Part shown: piece by piece, positions 8,355 through 15,494 of the stretch | How the letters are laid out: every line of letters starts with the position of its first letter | Numbering within the stretch: position 1 is the first letter of the stretch | Source: an uncultured Clostridia bacterium | Lineage (GTDB): Bacteria; Bacillota; Clostridia; Oscillospirales; Acutalibacteraceae | Assembly (NCBI GenBank): GCA_937880805.1 | Contig: CALGRR010000084.1 | Span: 1 to 25,984, forward strand | Direction of reading: 5' to 3' | DNA length: 25,984 bases | The notes under the pieces: model-generated | Told to the model about the DNA's origin: nothing | Seen by the model: only the letters and a program-made list of their open reading frames with translations | The model's database searches: none | Position numbers and translations under genes: made by a program

Positions 8355-8385
8355 GCGATCTTGTCTGCAGACAAGGTCGCTTTTT
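8355..8385 (+). terminator. Hairpin with T-run in front of uraA, terminator or attenuator
   Basis: An 11-bp stem (arms GCGATCTTGTC and GACAAGGTCGC, one G-T pair, loop TGCA) is followed by TTTTT. It sits 60 nt before the uraA ATG. An upstream copy of the left arm's ends (GCGA then CTTGT, 8331-8345), preceded by AAAAA, could pair with the right arm plus the T-run (AAAAAGCGA with TCGCTTTTT), suggesting alternative folds. It may instead just end the 6838-8208 operon. Confidence 0.7.
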
Positions 8386-8405
8386 CTGTCCAGATAAGGA
8401 AATAA

Positions 8406-8423
8406 GCACTCTTTTCGGAGTGC
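8406..8423 (+). promoter_or_regulatory. Second leader hairpin before the uraA ribosome site
   Basis: Perfect 6-bp arms GCACTC and GAGTGC around TTTTCG, nine bases before the GGAGG ribosome site. No T-run follows, so it is not a terminator; it could stabilise the mRNA or influence ribosome access. Confidence 0.4.
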
Positions 8424-8444
8424 ATAACAAACGGAGGTTAAAAA

Positions 8445-9836
8445 ATGTCAAAGAAAAAAATCGACTTGGGCGAAGGCATCTATGATGCCAAACAGTTGGG
8501 CTACCCCAAAATGGGCATTCTGGGCTTGCAGCATATGTTTGCAATGTTCGGTGCAACGGTTCTTGTTCCCGCCCTCACGGGCCTGAGTGTTTCGGCAACT
8601 CTGCTTTTTGCAGGCTTGGGCACACTTCTTTTCCATCTTCTCACAAAAGGCAAGGTTCCCGCTTTTCTCGGCTCCTCCTTTGCTTTCATCGGCGGATATG
8701 CCGCTATCACACAGATTGGCACCGACGAAGCAGGCAATGCAATTAACGATTACAGCCTTCTTCCCTATGCTTGCGTAGGTGTTGCCTGTGCCGGCGTTCT
8801 TTATCTTGTGCTTGCAGCTCTTATCAAGGCTTTCGGTGCAAAGAAGGTTATGAAATTCTTCCCGCCCATCGTTACGGGCCCCATCATTATCGCTATCGGT
8901 CTTACTCTTTCATCAAGTGCTATCAGTAACTGCTCCGCAAACTGGCTTGTTGCAGTTGTTGCAATCCTCATTATCATCGGCTGCAACATCTGGGGCAAGG
9001 GTATGATAAAGATTATCCCCATTATGCTCGGTGTTCTCGGCTCATCGGCAGTTGCTGTTATTCTTCATTTCACAGGTGTTATGGAAACCCTTGACCCCGC
9101 AAAGCTCCAGGCATTCAAGGATGCGGCTTGGGTAGGCATTCCCTTCCAGGTGAAAGACACCGTTTTTGGTCTTTTCTCAGGTGATTTTGATAGGAATCTT
9201 GTTGTTACCGCTATTATAACAATTATGCCCATCTCTCTTGCTACAATGGTTGAGCACATCGGCGATATTTCTGCTATCAGCTCCACCTGCAAGAAGAATT
9301 ACATTGCATCTCCCGGTCTTCACAGAACACTTCTCGGTGACGGTCTTGCAACAATTCTTGCTTCGCTCTTCGGTGCTCCCGCAAACACAACCTACGGCGA
9401 GAATACCGGCGTTCTTTCACTTTCAAAGGTTTTCGATCCCAAGGTTGTAAGAATTGCAGCTTACCTTGCAGTTCTGGTTTCGTTCTCACCCAAGTTTGCA
9501 GCACTTGTAAGCCTTATGCCCACGGCAACAATCGGCGGTGCTTCGCTTGTTCTCTACGGTATGATTTCCGCAGTCGGCGTTCGCAATGTTGTTGAAAATA
9601 AGGTTAATTTTGAAAACACAAGAAACGTTATCATCGCAGCTATCATTCTTGTTCTTTCAATCGGTGTTAACTATGCAGGTGCTATTCAGATTCCCGTCGG
9701 TTCTGTTACAATCAGCCTTTCAGGTCTTGCTGTAGGTGCTCTTGTAGGCATCATCCTCAATGCAATTCTTCCCGGCAAGGATTATGAATTCGGCACTAAT
9801 GAGCAGGGCGACCAGGCAGTAAACTTCAAAGTATAA
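8445..9836 (+). CDS. uraA: Uracil permease (NCS2 family)
   Basis: A 463-residue inner-membrane nucleobase:proton symporter of the NCS2/UraA group that imports uracil for pyrimidine salvage. Family features include GILGLQHMFAMFGATVLVP at the N-terminus, FLGSSFAFIGGY in helix 3, VEHIGDISAIS with the substrate-binding Glu in helix 8, and PANTTYGENTGVLSLSKV in helix 10. About 14 hydrophobic segments are visible. Glu in the VEHIGD motif and the TYGENTG sequence favour uracil over xanthine. GGAGG lies seven bases before the ATG. It has its own leader with hairpins and a strong terminator behind it. No other pyrimidine genes are in the window. Confidence 0.92.
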   Translation: MSKKKIDLGEGIYDAKQLGYPKMGILGLQHMFAMFGATVLVPALTGLSVSATLLFAGLGTLLFHLLTKGKVPAFLGSSFAFIGGYAAITQIGTDEAGNAINDYSLLPYACVGVACAGVLYLVLAALIKAFGAKKVMKFFPPIVTGPIIIAIGLTLSSSAISNCSANWLVAVVAILIIIGCNIWGKGMIKIIPIMLGVLGSSAVAVILHFTGVMETLDPAKLQAFKDAAWVGIPFQVKDTVFGLFSGDFDRNLVVTAIITIMPISLATMVEHIGDISAISSTCKKNYIASPGLHRTLLGDGLATILASLFGAPANTTYGENTGVLSLSKVFDPKVVRIAAYLAVLVSFSPKFAALVSLMPTATIGGASLVLYGMISAVGVRNVVENKVNFENTRNVIIAAIILVLSIGVNYAGAIQIPVGSVTISLSGLAVGALVGIILNAILPGKDYEFGTNEQGDQAVNFKV

Positions 9837-9851
9837 TTAATATAAAAAATG

Positions 9852-9880
9852 AGGCGGGGTGCAAACCCCGCCTTAATTTT
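9852..9880. terminator. Bidirectional terminator between uraA and the DUF4474 gene
   Basis: Perfect 8-bp arms GGCGGGGT and ACCCCGCC close a GCAA tetraloop. T-rich runs exist on both strands, so it can end both converging transcripts. Confidence 0.88.
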
Positions 9881-11080
9881 TTACCATATAACGTTAACCT
9901 TAAGTCCGTCAACAGTATATGTCATATCTCTTCTGTAGTGGTTTTCGACCGCCTTGCAGAAAGCTTCAAGCATCTCTTCATCCTTCATTTCAATGGTGAA
10001 ATCAAGGGTCATTGAATAGTCGGGATAAAGAGCCTTGCTGAGTTTAAAGCCCGTGAGCCACCAATGAAGCTCTTCGGGGCGTTCAAGAATCAGCTCATCG
10101 CCGTGATAAAGCTTCATAGACATCTTCATCATATCCTCATCGCCGACGCAATCATAATAAGAGCCGAACTTTTTGGCATCGCGGTTATATATTCCGATTT
10201 CGGCACCGTTGCTCGGAAGATAATTGCCCTTCCAAATCTGAATCATCCATTCTTTTCCCTCATAATCAAACTTGATTCTTCGGGTGTTATAAAAGAAGAA
10301 CGGTGTTGCATAAACAAAAAGGTCATAGCCGAGGCAGAAGCCGAAATCACGCATCCAGACCTTTACGGGAGTGTAAACCAGCAAATCATATACCGAAACA
10401 TTATAGCCGAGACCGCCCATTCCGTTACCGTTCTTACCGCACACCTCACCGGTGACGGGATTAACCATAACACTTGTTCCCGTTATTTCCTGAGCACCGT
10501 CACGCATTGTTATGCAGAAATACATCTCATACCAATTTTCGCCCCACTCTTCATAGGGAACGCAATACACCTTGCATTCCTCAATAACGCTGAAATAAAC
10601 ACCGAGGAAATAACAGATTATTGCAAGCGGGGTGTTGCCCTGCTCATCAAACTCATAGCGTTTTTCATAGAAGGCTTCACGCAAAACAACGGGGTCGATA
10701 TTAAAGGTTTCAGTAACAAGCTCTGCAAGCCCGTTTGCCTCAGGCATACTCTGAAGCATCAGTATCAAATCAAGACCCGTTTCATCGGCAACATAATTGC
10801 AGAGCTCCATAAGCATTTCGTCTGCAACAAAATTAAAGCGTTCGGGTTCTTCAAAGCCCTTTCCCGTAAGAATACGAAAAACCTTGCCTATTTTCTCCGT
10901 AACCGATAAAAACAGCTTTGTTGTAACTGCGGGATAAGCTCCGCTTTCAATTATCTCTCTGTATTCTTCAAGATTCATCGGCTCTTTTTCAGCCGTTGCA
11001 GCCGCTGCATTAACGGAGCAGACCGAAAAGCTGATAACAAAAGCCATCATCAGGGCTGTTATTTTCTTTAAAGCTTTCAT
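9881..11080 (-). CDS. Secreted DUF4474-type protein
   Basis: A 399-residue exported protein. Residues 1-28 are a signal peptide (KK, hydrophobic core, AAAATA cleavage region). The C-terminal half (about 245-399) resembles DUF4474: KFDYEGKEWMIQIWKGNY, then AEIGIYNRD, YYDCVGDEDMMKMSM and a tryptophan-rich HWWLTGFK. The N-terminal half is helical and unrecognised. The function of DUF4474 is unknown. It follows the GH5 gene by 15 bp with its own GGAGG, so it is the second gene of a secreted-protein operon, suggesting a cell-surface or polysaccharide-related role (inference). The family name is from memory of the motif, not a search. Confidence 0.7.
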   Translation of the reverse strand: MKALKKITALMMAFVISFSVCSVNAAAATAEKEPMNLEEYREIIESGAYPAVTTKLFLSVTEKIGKVFRILTGKGFEEPERFNFVADEMLMELCNYVADETGLDLILMLQSMPEANGLAELVTETFNIDPVVLREAFYEKRYEFDEQGNTPLAIICYFLGVYFSVIEECKVYCVPYEEWGENWYEMYFCITMRDGAQEITGTSVMVNPVTGEVCGKNGNGMGGLGYNVSVYDLLVYTPVKVWMRDFGFCLGYDLFVYATPFFFYNTRRIKFDYEGKEWMIQIWKGNYLPSNGAEIGIYNRDAKKFGSYYDCVGDEDMMKMSMKLYHGDELILERPEELHWWLTGFKLSKALYPDYSMTLDFTIEMKDEEMLEAFCKAVENHYRRDMTYTVDGLKVNVIW

Positions 11081-11095
11081 TTATCCTCCAAAAAA

Positions 11096-12346
11096 TCAAA
11101 GATGCTCTTTTACGTTTGCTTCATAGTGCCCCGTATTCTGAAAACCGTTTTCGGTGCGGATGCACTCGCCCCACTTGCGGGCAATTTCTTCGTAGCTGTC
11201 GGTTTCTATCTTTGCTCTGTGGAAGCCGTCTTTGCTGCCTTTGAGGCACCAATCGGAGTTCCACATTCCGTTACCTGTTGCTTTATAAGTCCAGAGGAAC
11301 CAGTTATAATTAAGGGTATCCATAGTTCTGAAGCAGTTTTCCCACGTTGTTTCATCGTGAGGATAAAACTCTCCCATCATCATCGGAACATTGAAGAAAA
11401 CAAGCCAGGGCAGAAATGCCATAAGATTGAAGGAGGCATTTGATCTGTCATAAAGATGAACCTGATAAACAACATTCTTCCAGCCTTTAAAGAGTGAGTT
11501 GGGCAGAGCAAGAGCAGACCAGATGCTTTCCATTGTTATTATATGCTCTTCATCAACTGCTCTTACAGTATCATAAAGGCGTCCGTAGATAAATGAATTA
11601 TTCTTTCTGCGGTCAAATTCACCTGCAGGCACCTCGCACATAGGCTCGTTAAGCAGGTCATACATAGCAACGGCGGGATTGCCTTTAAAGCGGGTTGCAA
11701 TCTCTGCCCAGAGCTCATCGGTAAGCTCACGGTATCTTTCACCCTGCTCTGTATCATCATAAAGAGCACAAGAGCCTTTTTTGCCGCTGTGAGCAGCATC
11801 GCCCTGATAGCCTACGGCACCGTGCATATCCAGAACAACATAGAGCTCTCTTTCGGAACACTCGGAAACAACCCATTCAAGGCGGCTGAAATCCCATTCG
11901 CCGTTTTCATCAAGGATTTTTCTGCCATTATCGTCATAATAGAAATTTCTGAACCAGAAAGGAACACGCACGCTGTTGAAGCCCATTTCCTTAATTGAAT
12001 CAAGGTCTTCTTCCGTTATCCAGTTATCCATATAAATATCCATAAGCTCATAGGCTTTTGCCTCGCCGAAGCGTTCGGTGAGCTTTGTTATAATGTCATA
12101 ATGGTCGGTTGCCTCTTCATAGGGGCTGAGCCAATCCTCCCAAATCAGCCACGAGCCGAGATTCACACCTTTAAGGCGGATTACTTCGCCCTTGCGGTTA
12201 ACGATTCTTCTGCCACTTACGGTGAGAAAATCCTCATCCGTAAAGCCCGTTACAGCTTCACTTGCATCTGAATTTTCCGCAAATGCAACCGAGCAAACCG
12301 AAAACACGGTTGCAATCACAAGTATAAGAGAAATCAACTTTTTCAA
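11096..12346 (-). CDS. Secreted glycoside hydrolase family 5 glucanase
   Basis: A secreted beta-glycanase of the GH5 TIM-barrel type. With a TTG start at 12344-12346 the protein has 416 residues: MKKLISLILV signal peptide, cleavage near AFA (about 23). Motifs are LKGVNLGSWLIWEDW (58-72), RVPFWFRNFY, the acid/base Glu234 in DLLNEP, His297/Tyr299 in QVHLYD, and the nucleophile Glu326 in MMGEF. The opening resembles exo-beta-1,3-glucanase-type GH5 members, but the substrate is not certain. An ATG ten codons upstream is unlikely: GGAGGG lies between it and the TTG, and the promoter's -10 box is only four bases upstream of it. There is no carbohydrate-binding module or dockerin. Confidence 0.9.
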   Translation of the reverse strand: MKKLISLILVIATVFSVCSVAFAENSDASEAVTGFTDEDFLTVSGRRIVNRKGEVIRLKGVNLGSWLIWEDWLSPYEEATDHYDIITKLTERFGEAKAYELMDIYMDNWITEEDLDSIKEMGFNSVRVPFWFRNFYYDDNGRKILDENGEWDFSRLEWVVSECSERELYVVLDMHGAVGYQGDAAHSGKKGSCALYDDTEQGERYRELTDELWAEIATRFKGNPAVAMYDLLNEPMCEVPAGEFDRRKNNSFIYGRLYDTVRAVDEEHIITMESIWSALALPNSLFKGWKNVVYQVHLYDRSNASFNLMAFLPWLVFFNVPMMMGEFYPHDETTWENCFRTMDTLNYNWFLWTYKATGNGMWNSDWCLKGSKDGFHRAKIETDSYEEIARKWGECIRTENGFQNTGHYEANVKEHL

Positions 12347-12379
12347 AATTATCCCTCCAAAGTAAATTCTACTCAAAAA

Positions 12380-12408
12380 ATTATAACATATTACTATTTA
12401 CAGGTCAA
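12380..12408 (-). promoter_or_regulatory. Sigma-A promoter of the GH5-DUF4474 operon
   Basis: Minus-strand TTGACC (12403-12408), 17-bp spacer, TATAAT (12380-12385). The predicted RNA start near 12373 supports the TTG start of the GH5 gene. Confidence 0.8.
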
Positions 12409-12415
12409 TTAATCA

Positions 12416-12447
12416 AAAAACCCGTTATGTTTAAACACAACGGGTTT
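12416..12447 (-). terminator. Terminator after ddh
   Basis: Arms AACCCGTT and AACGGGTT surround an inner TGTTTAAACA palindrome; on the minus strand a T-run follows the stem, just after the ddh stop codon. Confidence 0.8.
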
Positions 12448-12455
12448 TGGTTCTT

Positions 12456-13442
12456 TTAAAGCATTTTGGCTCTGATTTCTTCGTTGCTCATAGCAGTGAG
12501 ATAAGCGGGAGCTATATCAAACATTGTTTTGCAGCCCGTTGCACCGTCTGCCTTCATCCGGTAAGCGGCACGGGCACACGCAGCAATAACGCCTGCGGTA
12601 AATTCGGGGTTTGAATCAAGCTTCAGACTGTATTCAATAACGTGAGAATGCTCATCATTCCATCCGCTTTTGCCCGTTCTTATAACAAAACCGCCGTGAG
12701 GGATTCCGCTGTGGTCACGCTCAAGCTCTTCCTTGCTTATGAAATGAACAACGGTGTTATAATCTGCAAAGTAATTGGGCATTGTTTTGATTTCATTTTC
12801 AATTTTTGCCTTATCGGCACCCTCTGCCGCAACAACAAAGCATTCTCTTATATGCTTATCTCTTGCGGTGAGCTCGGGGTTTGAGCCGCTTCTTACAGCT
12901 TCAAGTGCTTCGTCAACGGGAATTGTATACTGCTTTGCATCAACAACACCCTCTATTCTGCGGATTGCATCCGAATGACCCTGGCTTACTCCCTTGCCCC
13001 AGAAGGTATAATCGTTGCCGTCGGGCAAAATTGCGTTTGCATAAAGTCTGCTCAAAGAAAACATACCGGGGTCCCAGCCGCACGAAATAACAGCAACATT
13101 TCCGCCTGCCTTTGCCGCACTATCAACATTTGCAAAATGCTCGGGGATTTTTGCGTGGGTATCGAAGCTGTCAACAACATTGAAGCTTTTTGCATATTCG
13201 GGGGTCTGTGCGGGAAGGTCGGTTGCACTGCCTCCGCAAAGAATAAGCACATCGATTTTATCTTTGAAATTCAGAACATCATCGGCTGAATAAACCTTTG
13301 CATTCTCAGAAAGAATTTTTACCGTTTCGGGGTTTCTGCGTGAAAAGACCGCAACAACCTCCATATCGGGATTTTTCTTGACTGCACATTCTATTCCCCT
13401 GCCGAGGTTTCCGTAGCCCATAATTCCTATTCTGATACTCAT
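12456..13442 (-). CDS. ddh: meso-Diaminopimelate D-dehydrogenase
   Basis: An NADPH-dependent reductive aminase (EC 1.4.1.16) that makes meso-diaminopimelate from tetrahydrodipicolinate in one step, supplying lysine and peptidoglycan precursors. The 328-residue length fits the family. Visible features are the Rossmann motif GIMGYGNLGRG (6-16), VVDSFDTHAKIPEH, ISCGWDPGMFSLSR, WGKGVSQGHSDAIRRIEGV and HGGFVIRTG, all characteristic of Ddh. GGGAG lies eight bases before the ATG. It is 25 bp behind the YgjV-like gene and probably shares its promoter. Identification is firm. Confidence 0.95.
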   Translation of the reverse strand: MSIRIGIMGYGNLGRGIECAVKKNPDMEVVAVFSRRNPETVKILSENAKVYSADDVLNFKDKIDVLILCGGSATDLPAQTPEYAKSFNVVDSFDTHAKIPEHFANVDSAAKAGGNVAVISCGWDPGMFSLSRLYANAILPDGNDYTFWGKGVSQGHSDAIRRIEGVVDAKQYTIPVDEALEAVRSGSNPELTARDKHIRECFVVAAEGADKAKIENEIKTMPNYFADYNTVVHFISKEELERDHSGIPHGGFVIRTGKSGWNDEHSHVIEYSLKLDSNPEFTAGVIAACARAAYRMKADGATGCKTMFDIAPAYLTAMSNEEIRAKML

Positions 13443-13467
13443 TTTTATACACTCCCTTAAAACTTAT

Positions 13468-13986
13468 TTAATCTTTTTTCTTATCGTGAATAATCATACC
13501 TGCAACCGTAAATATCAGCAAGGGTATGTGGGTTGCAAGTGCTCCGAAGGATTTGGACAAAATATCGTAAAGACACCAGAGGAGCATATTCACGATAGTC
13601 CAGAATCTGTATTTCGCACCGCTTTTCTGACCGATGCACATAATGAAGGTGAGCGATGCAACAATAGCAATCAATCCTATTGCAGAGAAGCCTCCTACAG
13701 CGAGATTGAGTGCGATAAACGAAACCGCATAAACAGCAACGAGCCATTTGGGAAGAGGCTTGTTTTTTGAATCAAAGAAATAGTTGATTATTGCCTGGGC
13801 ACCGCCGAGAAAGCACGATGCCGCACCGTTTATTCCGCTTCCGCCGAGAAGATAGCTTATTGCAACAAGAATGTTGCCGCAAAAAACAAAGAAAAGAATC
13901 TTTTTCATATTCTGCCCTTTGATTAAGGATGCCGCAATCATCGACGCAAGACCGAGCAGGCTGAGCACATAAGATAATATTTCCAT
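13468..13986 (-). CDS. YgjV-like integral membrane protein
   Basis: A 172-residue polytopic membrane protein with about five or six hydrophobic helices and a KDKKK-like basic tail. The helix pattern (GNILVAISYLLGGSGINGAASC, AIINYFF, ...) resembles the YgjV family (PF10688), whose function is unknown. The ATG at 13984-13986 is preceded by GGAG at seven bases; an in-frame ATG 14 codons further upstream lacks a ribosome site and is near the predicted RNA start. It is the first gene of a likely two-gene operon with ddh; a functional link to diaminopimelate synthesis is only positional. Confidence 0.72.
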   Translation of the reverse strand: MEILSYVLSLLGLASMIAASLIKGQNMKKILFFVFCGNILVAISYLLGGSGINGAASCFLGGAQAIINYFFDSKNKPLPKWLVAVYAVSFIALNLAVGGFSAIGLIAIVASLTFIMCIGQKSGAKYRFWTIVNMLLWCLYDILSKSFGALATHIPLLIFTVAGMIIHDKKKD

Positions 13987-14018
13987 AGTTTCACTCCAAA
14001 AATCATTTACGGTTTTGT

Positions 14019-14047
14019 ATTGTAACACATTATTACGGCAAAAACAA
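14019..14047 (-). promoter_or_regulatory. Promoter of the ygjV-ddh unit
   Basis: Minus-strand TTGTTT (14042-14047), 17-bp spacer, TACAAT (14019-14024), about 30 bp before the start codon. Confidence 0.55.
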
Positions 14048-14060
14048 GAATTTCAACATA

Positions 14061-14096
14061 AAAAAAGAGGGCAAACTTCCGAAAAATCTGCCCTCA
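14061..14096 (-). terminator. Terminator after the DUF4367 gene
   Basis: Minus-strand arms GAGGGCA and TGCCCTC are followed by seven T residues, starting just after the stop codon of the anti-sigma candidate. Confidence 0.85.
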
Positions 14097-14100
14097 AAGA

Positions 14101-14787
14101 TTATTTTACTGTTTTAATAAGCTCAACAATTTCTTCCACACCCGCAACGCCCGAATAAGTTATGCTGATTGAATATCCCTCACACACCCAGAATGCATAA
14201 TAATAATCGCTGCGGCCTTCTTCGGGATAGTTGTTCATATAAATGCAAACCTTCTGACCGTTTATATCAAAAGAGCTTGCTTTTCCGCTTTTGTTTTCAA
14301 TAACAAGAGAGGTATCGTCGGTTGCAGTCTGGCAAAGCTCAATGGTGCTTCCGCTTTTGCTGTTCTGATACTGAACTATATTAATCTTATCGTTTGAAAT
14401 CCGATGAATTTCCGTGAAGCCCTCCGGTTCACGGGAAAAGGAATAAACATAATTTATTTTCTCCGAGGTTTCGCCCTCAAAATACACCTCATCAAAGCCT
14501 TCAAATCTTTTCACAAAAAAATCAACAACGGGTTCTCTTATTGCAGTAACACTCATCACGCCGAGAAGAGAAATAATCACCGCCGCCGTCAATGCGGAGA
14601 ATGCCCTTTTTCCTCTTGAAGAAATGGTGTATGCCGCGTTTCGCTCAACCTTTTCAAAAAGCTTTTCTGTTCTTTTTATAAATTTTTCAGAAAACTCATA
14701 TTCAATATCCTGCTCTTCGGGAATATGCCTGAATTCCTCAGATGCCGCTTCCCGAAAAGCTTTGACCGCCTCTTCTTTTGTCATCAT
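14101..14787 (-). CDS. Membrane-anchored DUF4367 protein, likely anti-sigma factor
   Basis: A 228-residue bitopic protein: a charged cytoplasmic segment (1-62), one membrane helix (about 63-83, AFSALTAAVIISLLGVMSVTA) and an extracellular domain (84-228) of the DUF4367 type with YSFSREPEGF and a Tyr/Trp-rich core. This is the usual partner of ECF sigma factors in Firmicutes and probably sequesters the sigma at the membrane until a surface signal arrives (inference from layout). Its ATGATG start overlaps the sigma stop codon (ATGA), giving translational coupling. GGAGG lies 13 bases before the first ATG. The signal is unknown. Confidence 0.82.
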   Translation of the reverse strand: MMTKEEAVKAFREAASEEFRHIPEEQDIEYEFSEKFIKRTEKLFEKVERNAAYTISSRGKRAFSALTAAVIISLLGVMSVTAIREPVVDFFVKRFEGFDEVYFEGETSEKINYVYSFSREPEGFTEIHRISNDKINIVQYQNSKSGSTIELCQTATDDTSLVIENKSGKASSFDINGQKVCIYMNNYPEEGRSDYYYAFWVCEGYSISITYSGVAGVEEIVELIKTVK

Positions 14788-15350
14788 TTTTTCACAAAAC
14801 CTCCGTTAAGTATCTCCGTGAGCTGTTTTTTACCCCTTACAAGCTGCTTTTTTACGGTGTGCAGATTTCTGTTCAGAAGCTCGGCAACATCGGAAGCGGG
14901 CAGCTCCAGCACAAAATGAAGATACAAAACCTCCTCATATTTTTTGTCAAGACTTTTTATTGCGTCAAGCAGCTCCCCATATGACATTTTATCGCATATC
15001 ACATCAAGAAAGCTGCTGTCGCTCAGCTCATCAGCTAAGCCCAGACCGCCCTCCTCTTCATCAAGCGAGCTGTGATGCTTTTTGTTTCTTTTTATGTTTA
15101 ACGCCTTATTTTTTGTTGCCTTGAGAAGATAATTTTTCAAATCCTGCTCATCGGTTATTTTTTCAAGAAGACTGATATGTTTTTCGGCAATGGTGCAAAA
15201 AACATCGTGCACAGCATCCTCCGCATCCTCGCAATTTTCGAGAACAGACAAAGCAACCGTTACCATCTGCTTTCGGTGTTCGTAATATATTTTTTCAAAT
15301 TTCATCCGATCGCTTTCGTTGTTTATCACATTCAAATAATAAGATAGCAT
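14784..15350 (-). CDS. ECF-type RNA polymerase sigma factor
   Basis: A 188-residue extracytoplasmic-function sigma factor. Region 2 spans about 17-85 (YYEHRKQMVTVALSVLENCE, EDAVHDVF, the core-RNAP and -10 contacts) and region 4 about 125-182 (IKSLDKKYEEVLYLHFVLEL, DVAELLNRNLHTVKKQLVRG, the -35-binding helix-turn-helix). There is no region 3. GGAAGGAG lies five bases before the ATG. It is the first gene of a two-gene operon with its membrane partner. An inverted repeat ACGGAA/TTCCGT at 15376-15399 lies upstream and could belong to its own control region. Confidence 0.93.
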   Translation of the reverse strand: MLSYYLNVINNESDRMKFEKIYYEHRKQMVTVALSVLENCEDAEDAVHDVFCTIAEKHISLLEKITDEQDLKNYLLKATKNKALNIKRNKKHHSSLDEEEGGLGLADELSDSSFLDVICDKMSYGELLDAIKSLDKKYEEVLYLHFVLELPASDVAELLNRNLHTVKKQLVRGKKQLTEILNGGFVKK

Positions 15351-15375
15351 TGCTACTCCTTCCCTGTTTTACACA

Positions 15376-15399
15376 ACGGAACCTCTTTTGAAATTCCGT
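15376..15399. promoter_or_regulatory. Inverted repeat upstream of the ECF sigma gene
   Basis: Arms ACGGAA and TTCCGT are separated by 12 bp, 26 bp before the sigma start. No T-run follows. It could be an operator or a leader hairpin; no match to a known site is claimed. Confidence 0.25.
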
Positions 15400-15494
15400 A
15401 AAATATTCAACTCCTTTTTTTATTTCTGCCTGATATAAAAGTGAAGATTTAACGCTGTTTTGTTGCATAATTTAACATTAAGATTTGATTAAGA

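Noticed and set aside
8381..8425. PyrR-binding-like sequence CTGTCCAGATAAGGA before uraA
   Set aside because: Only a partial match to the PyrR loop consensus, and it lies after the terminator hairpin rather than before it.
8235..8444. Guanine/xanthine-type riboswitch upstream of the permease
   Set aside because: The conserved purine-riboswitch junction and loop sequences are not present.
10064..10909. 281-codon open frame on the plus strand
   Set aside because: Shadow of the secreted DUF4474 gene on the opposite strand; the minus frame has a signal peptide, GGAGG and domain motifs, the plus frame has none.
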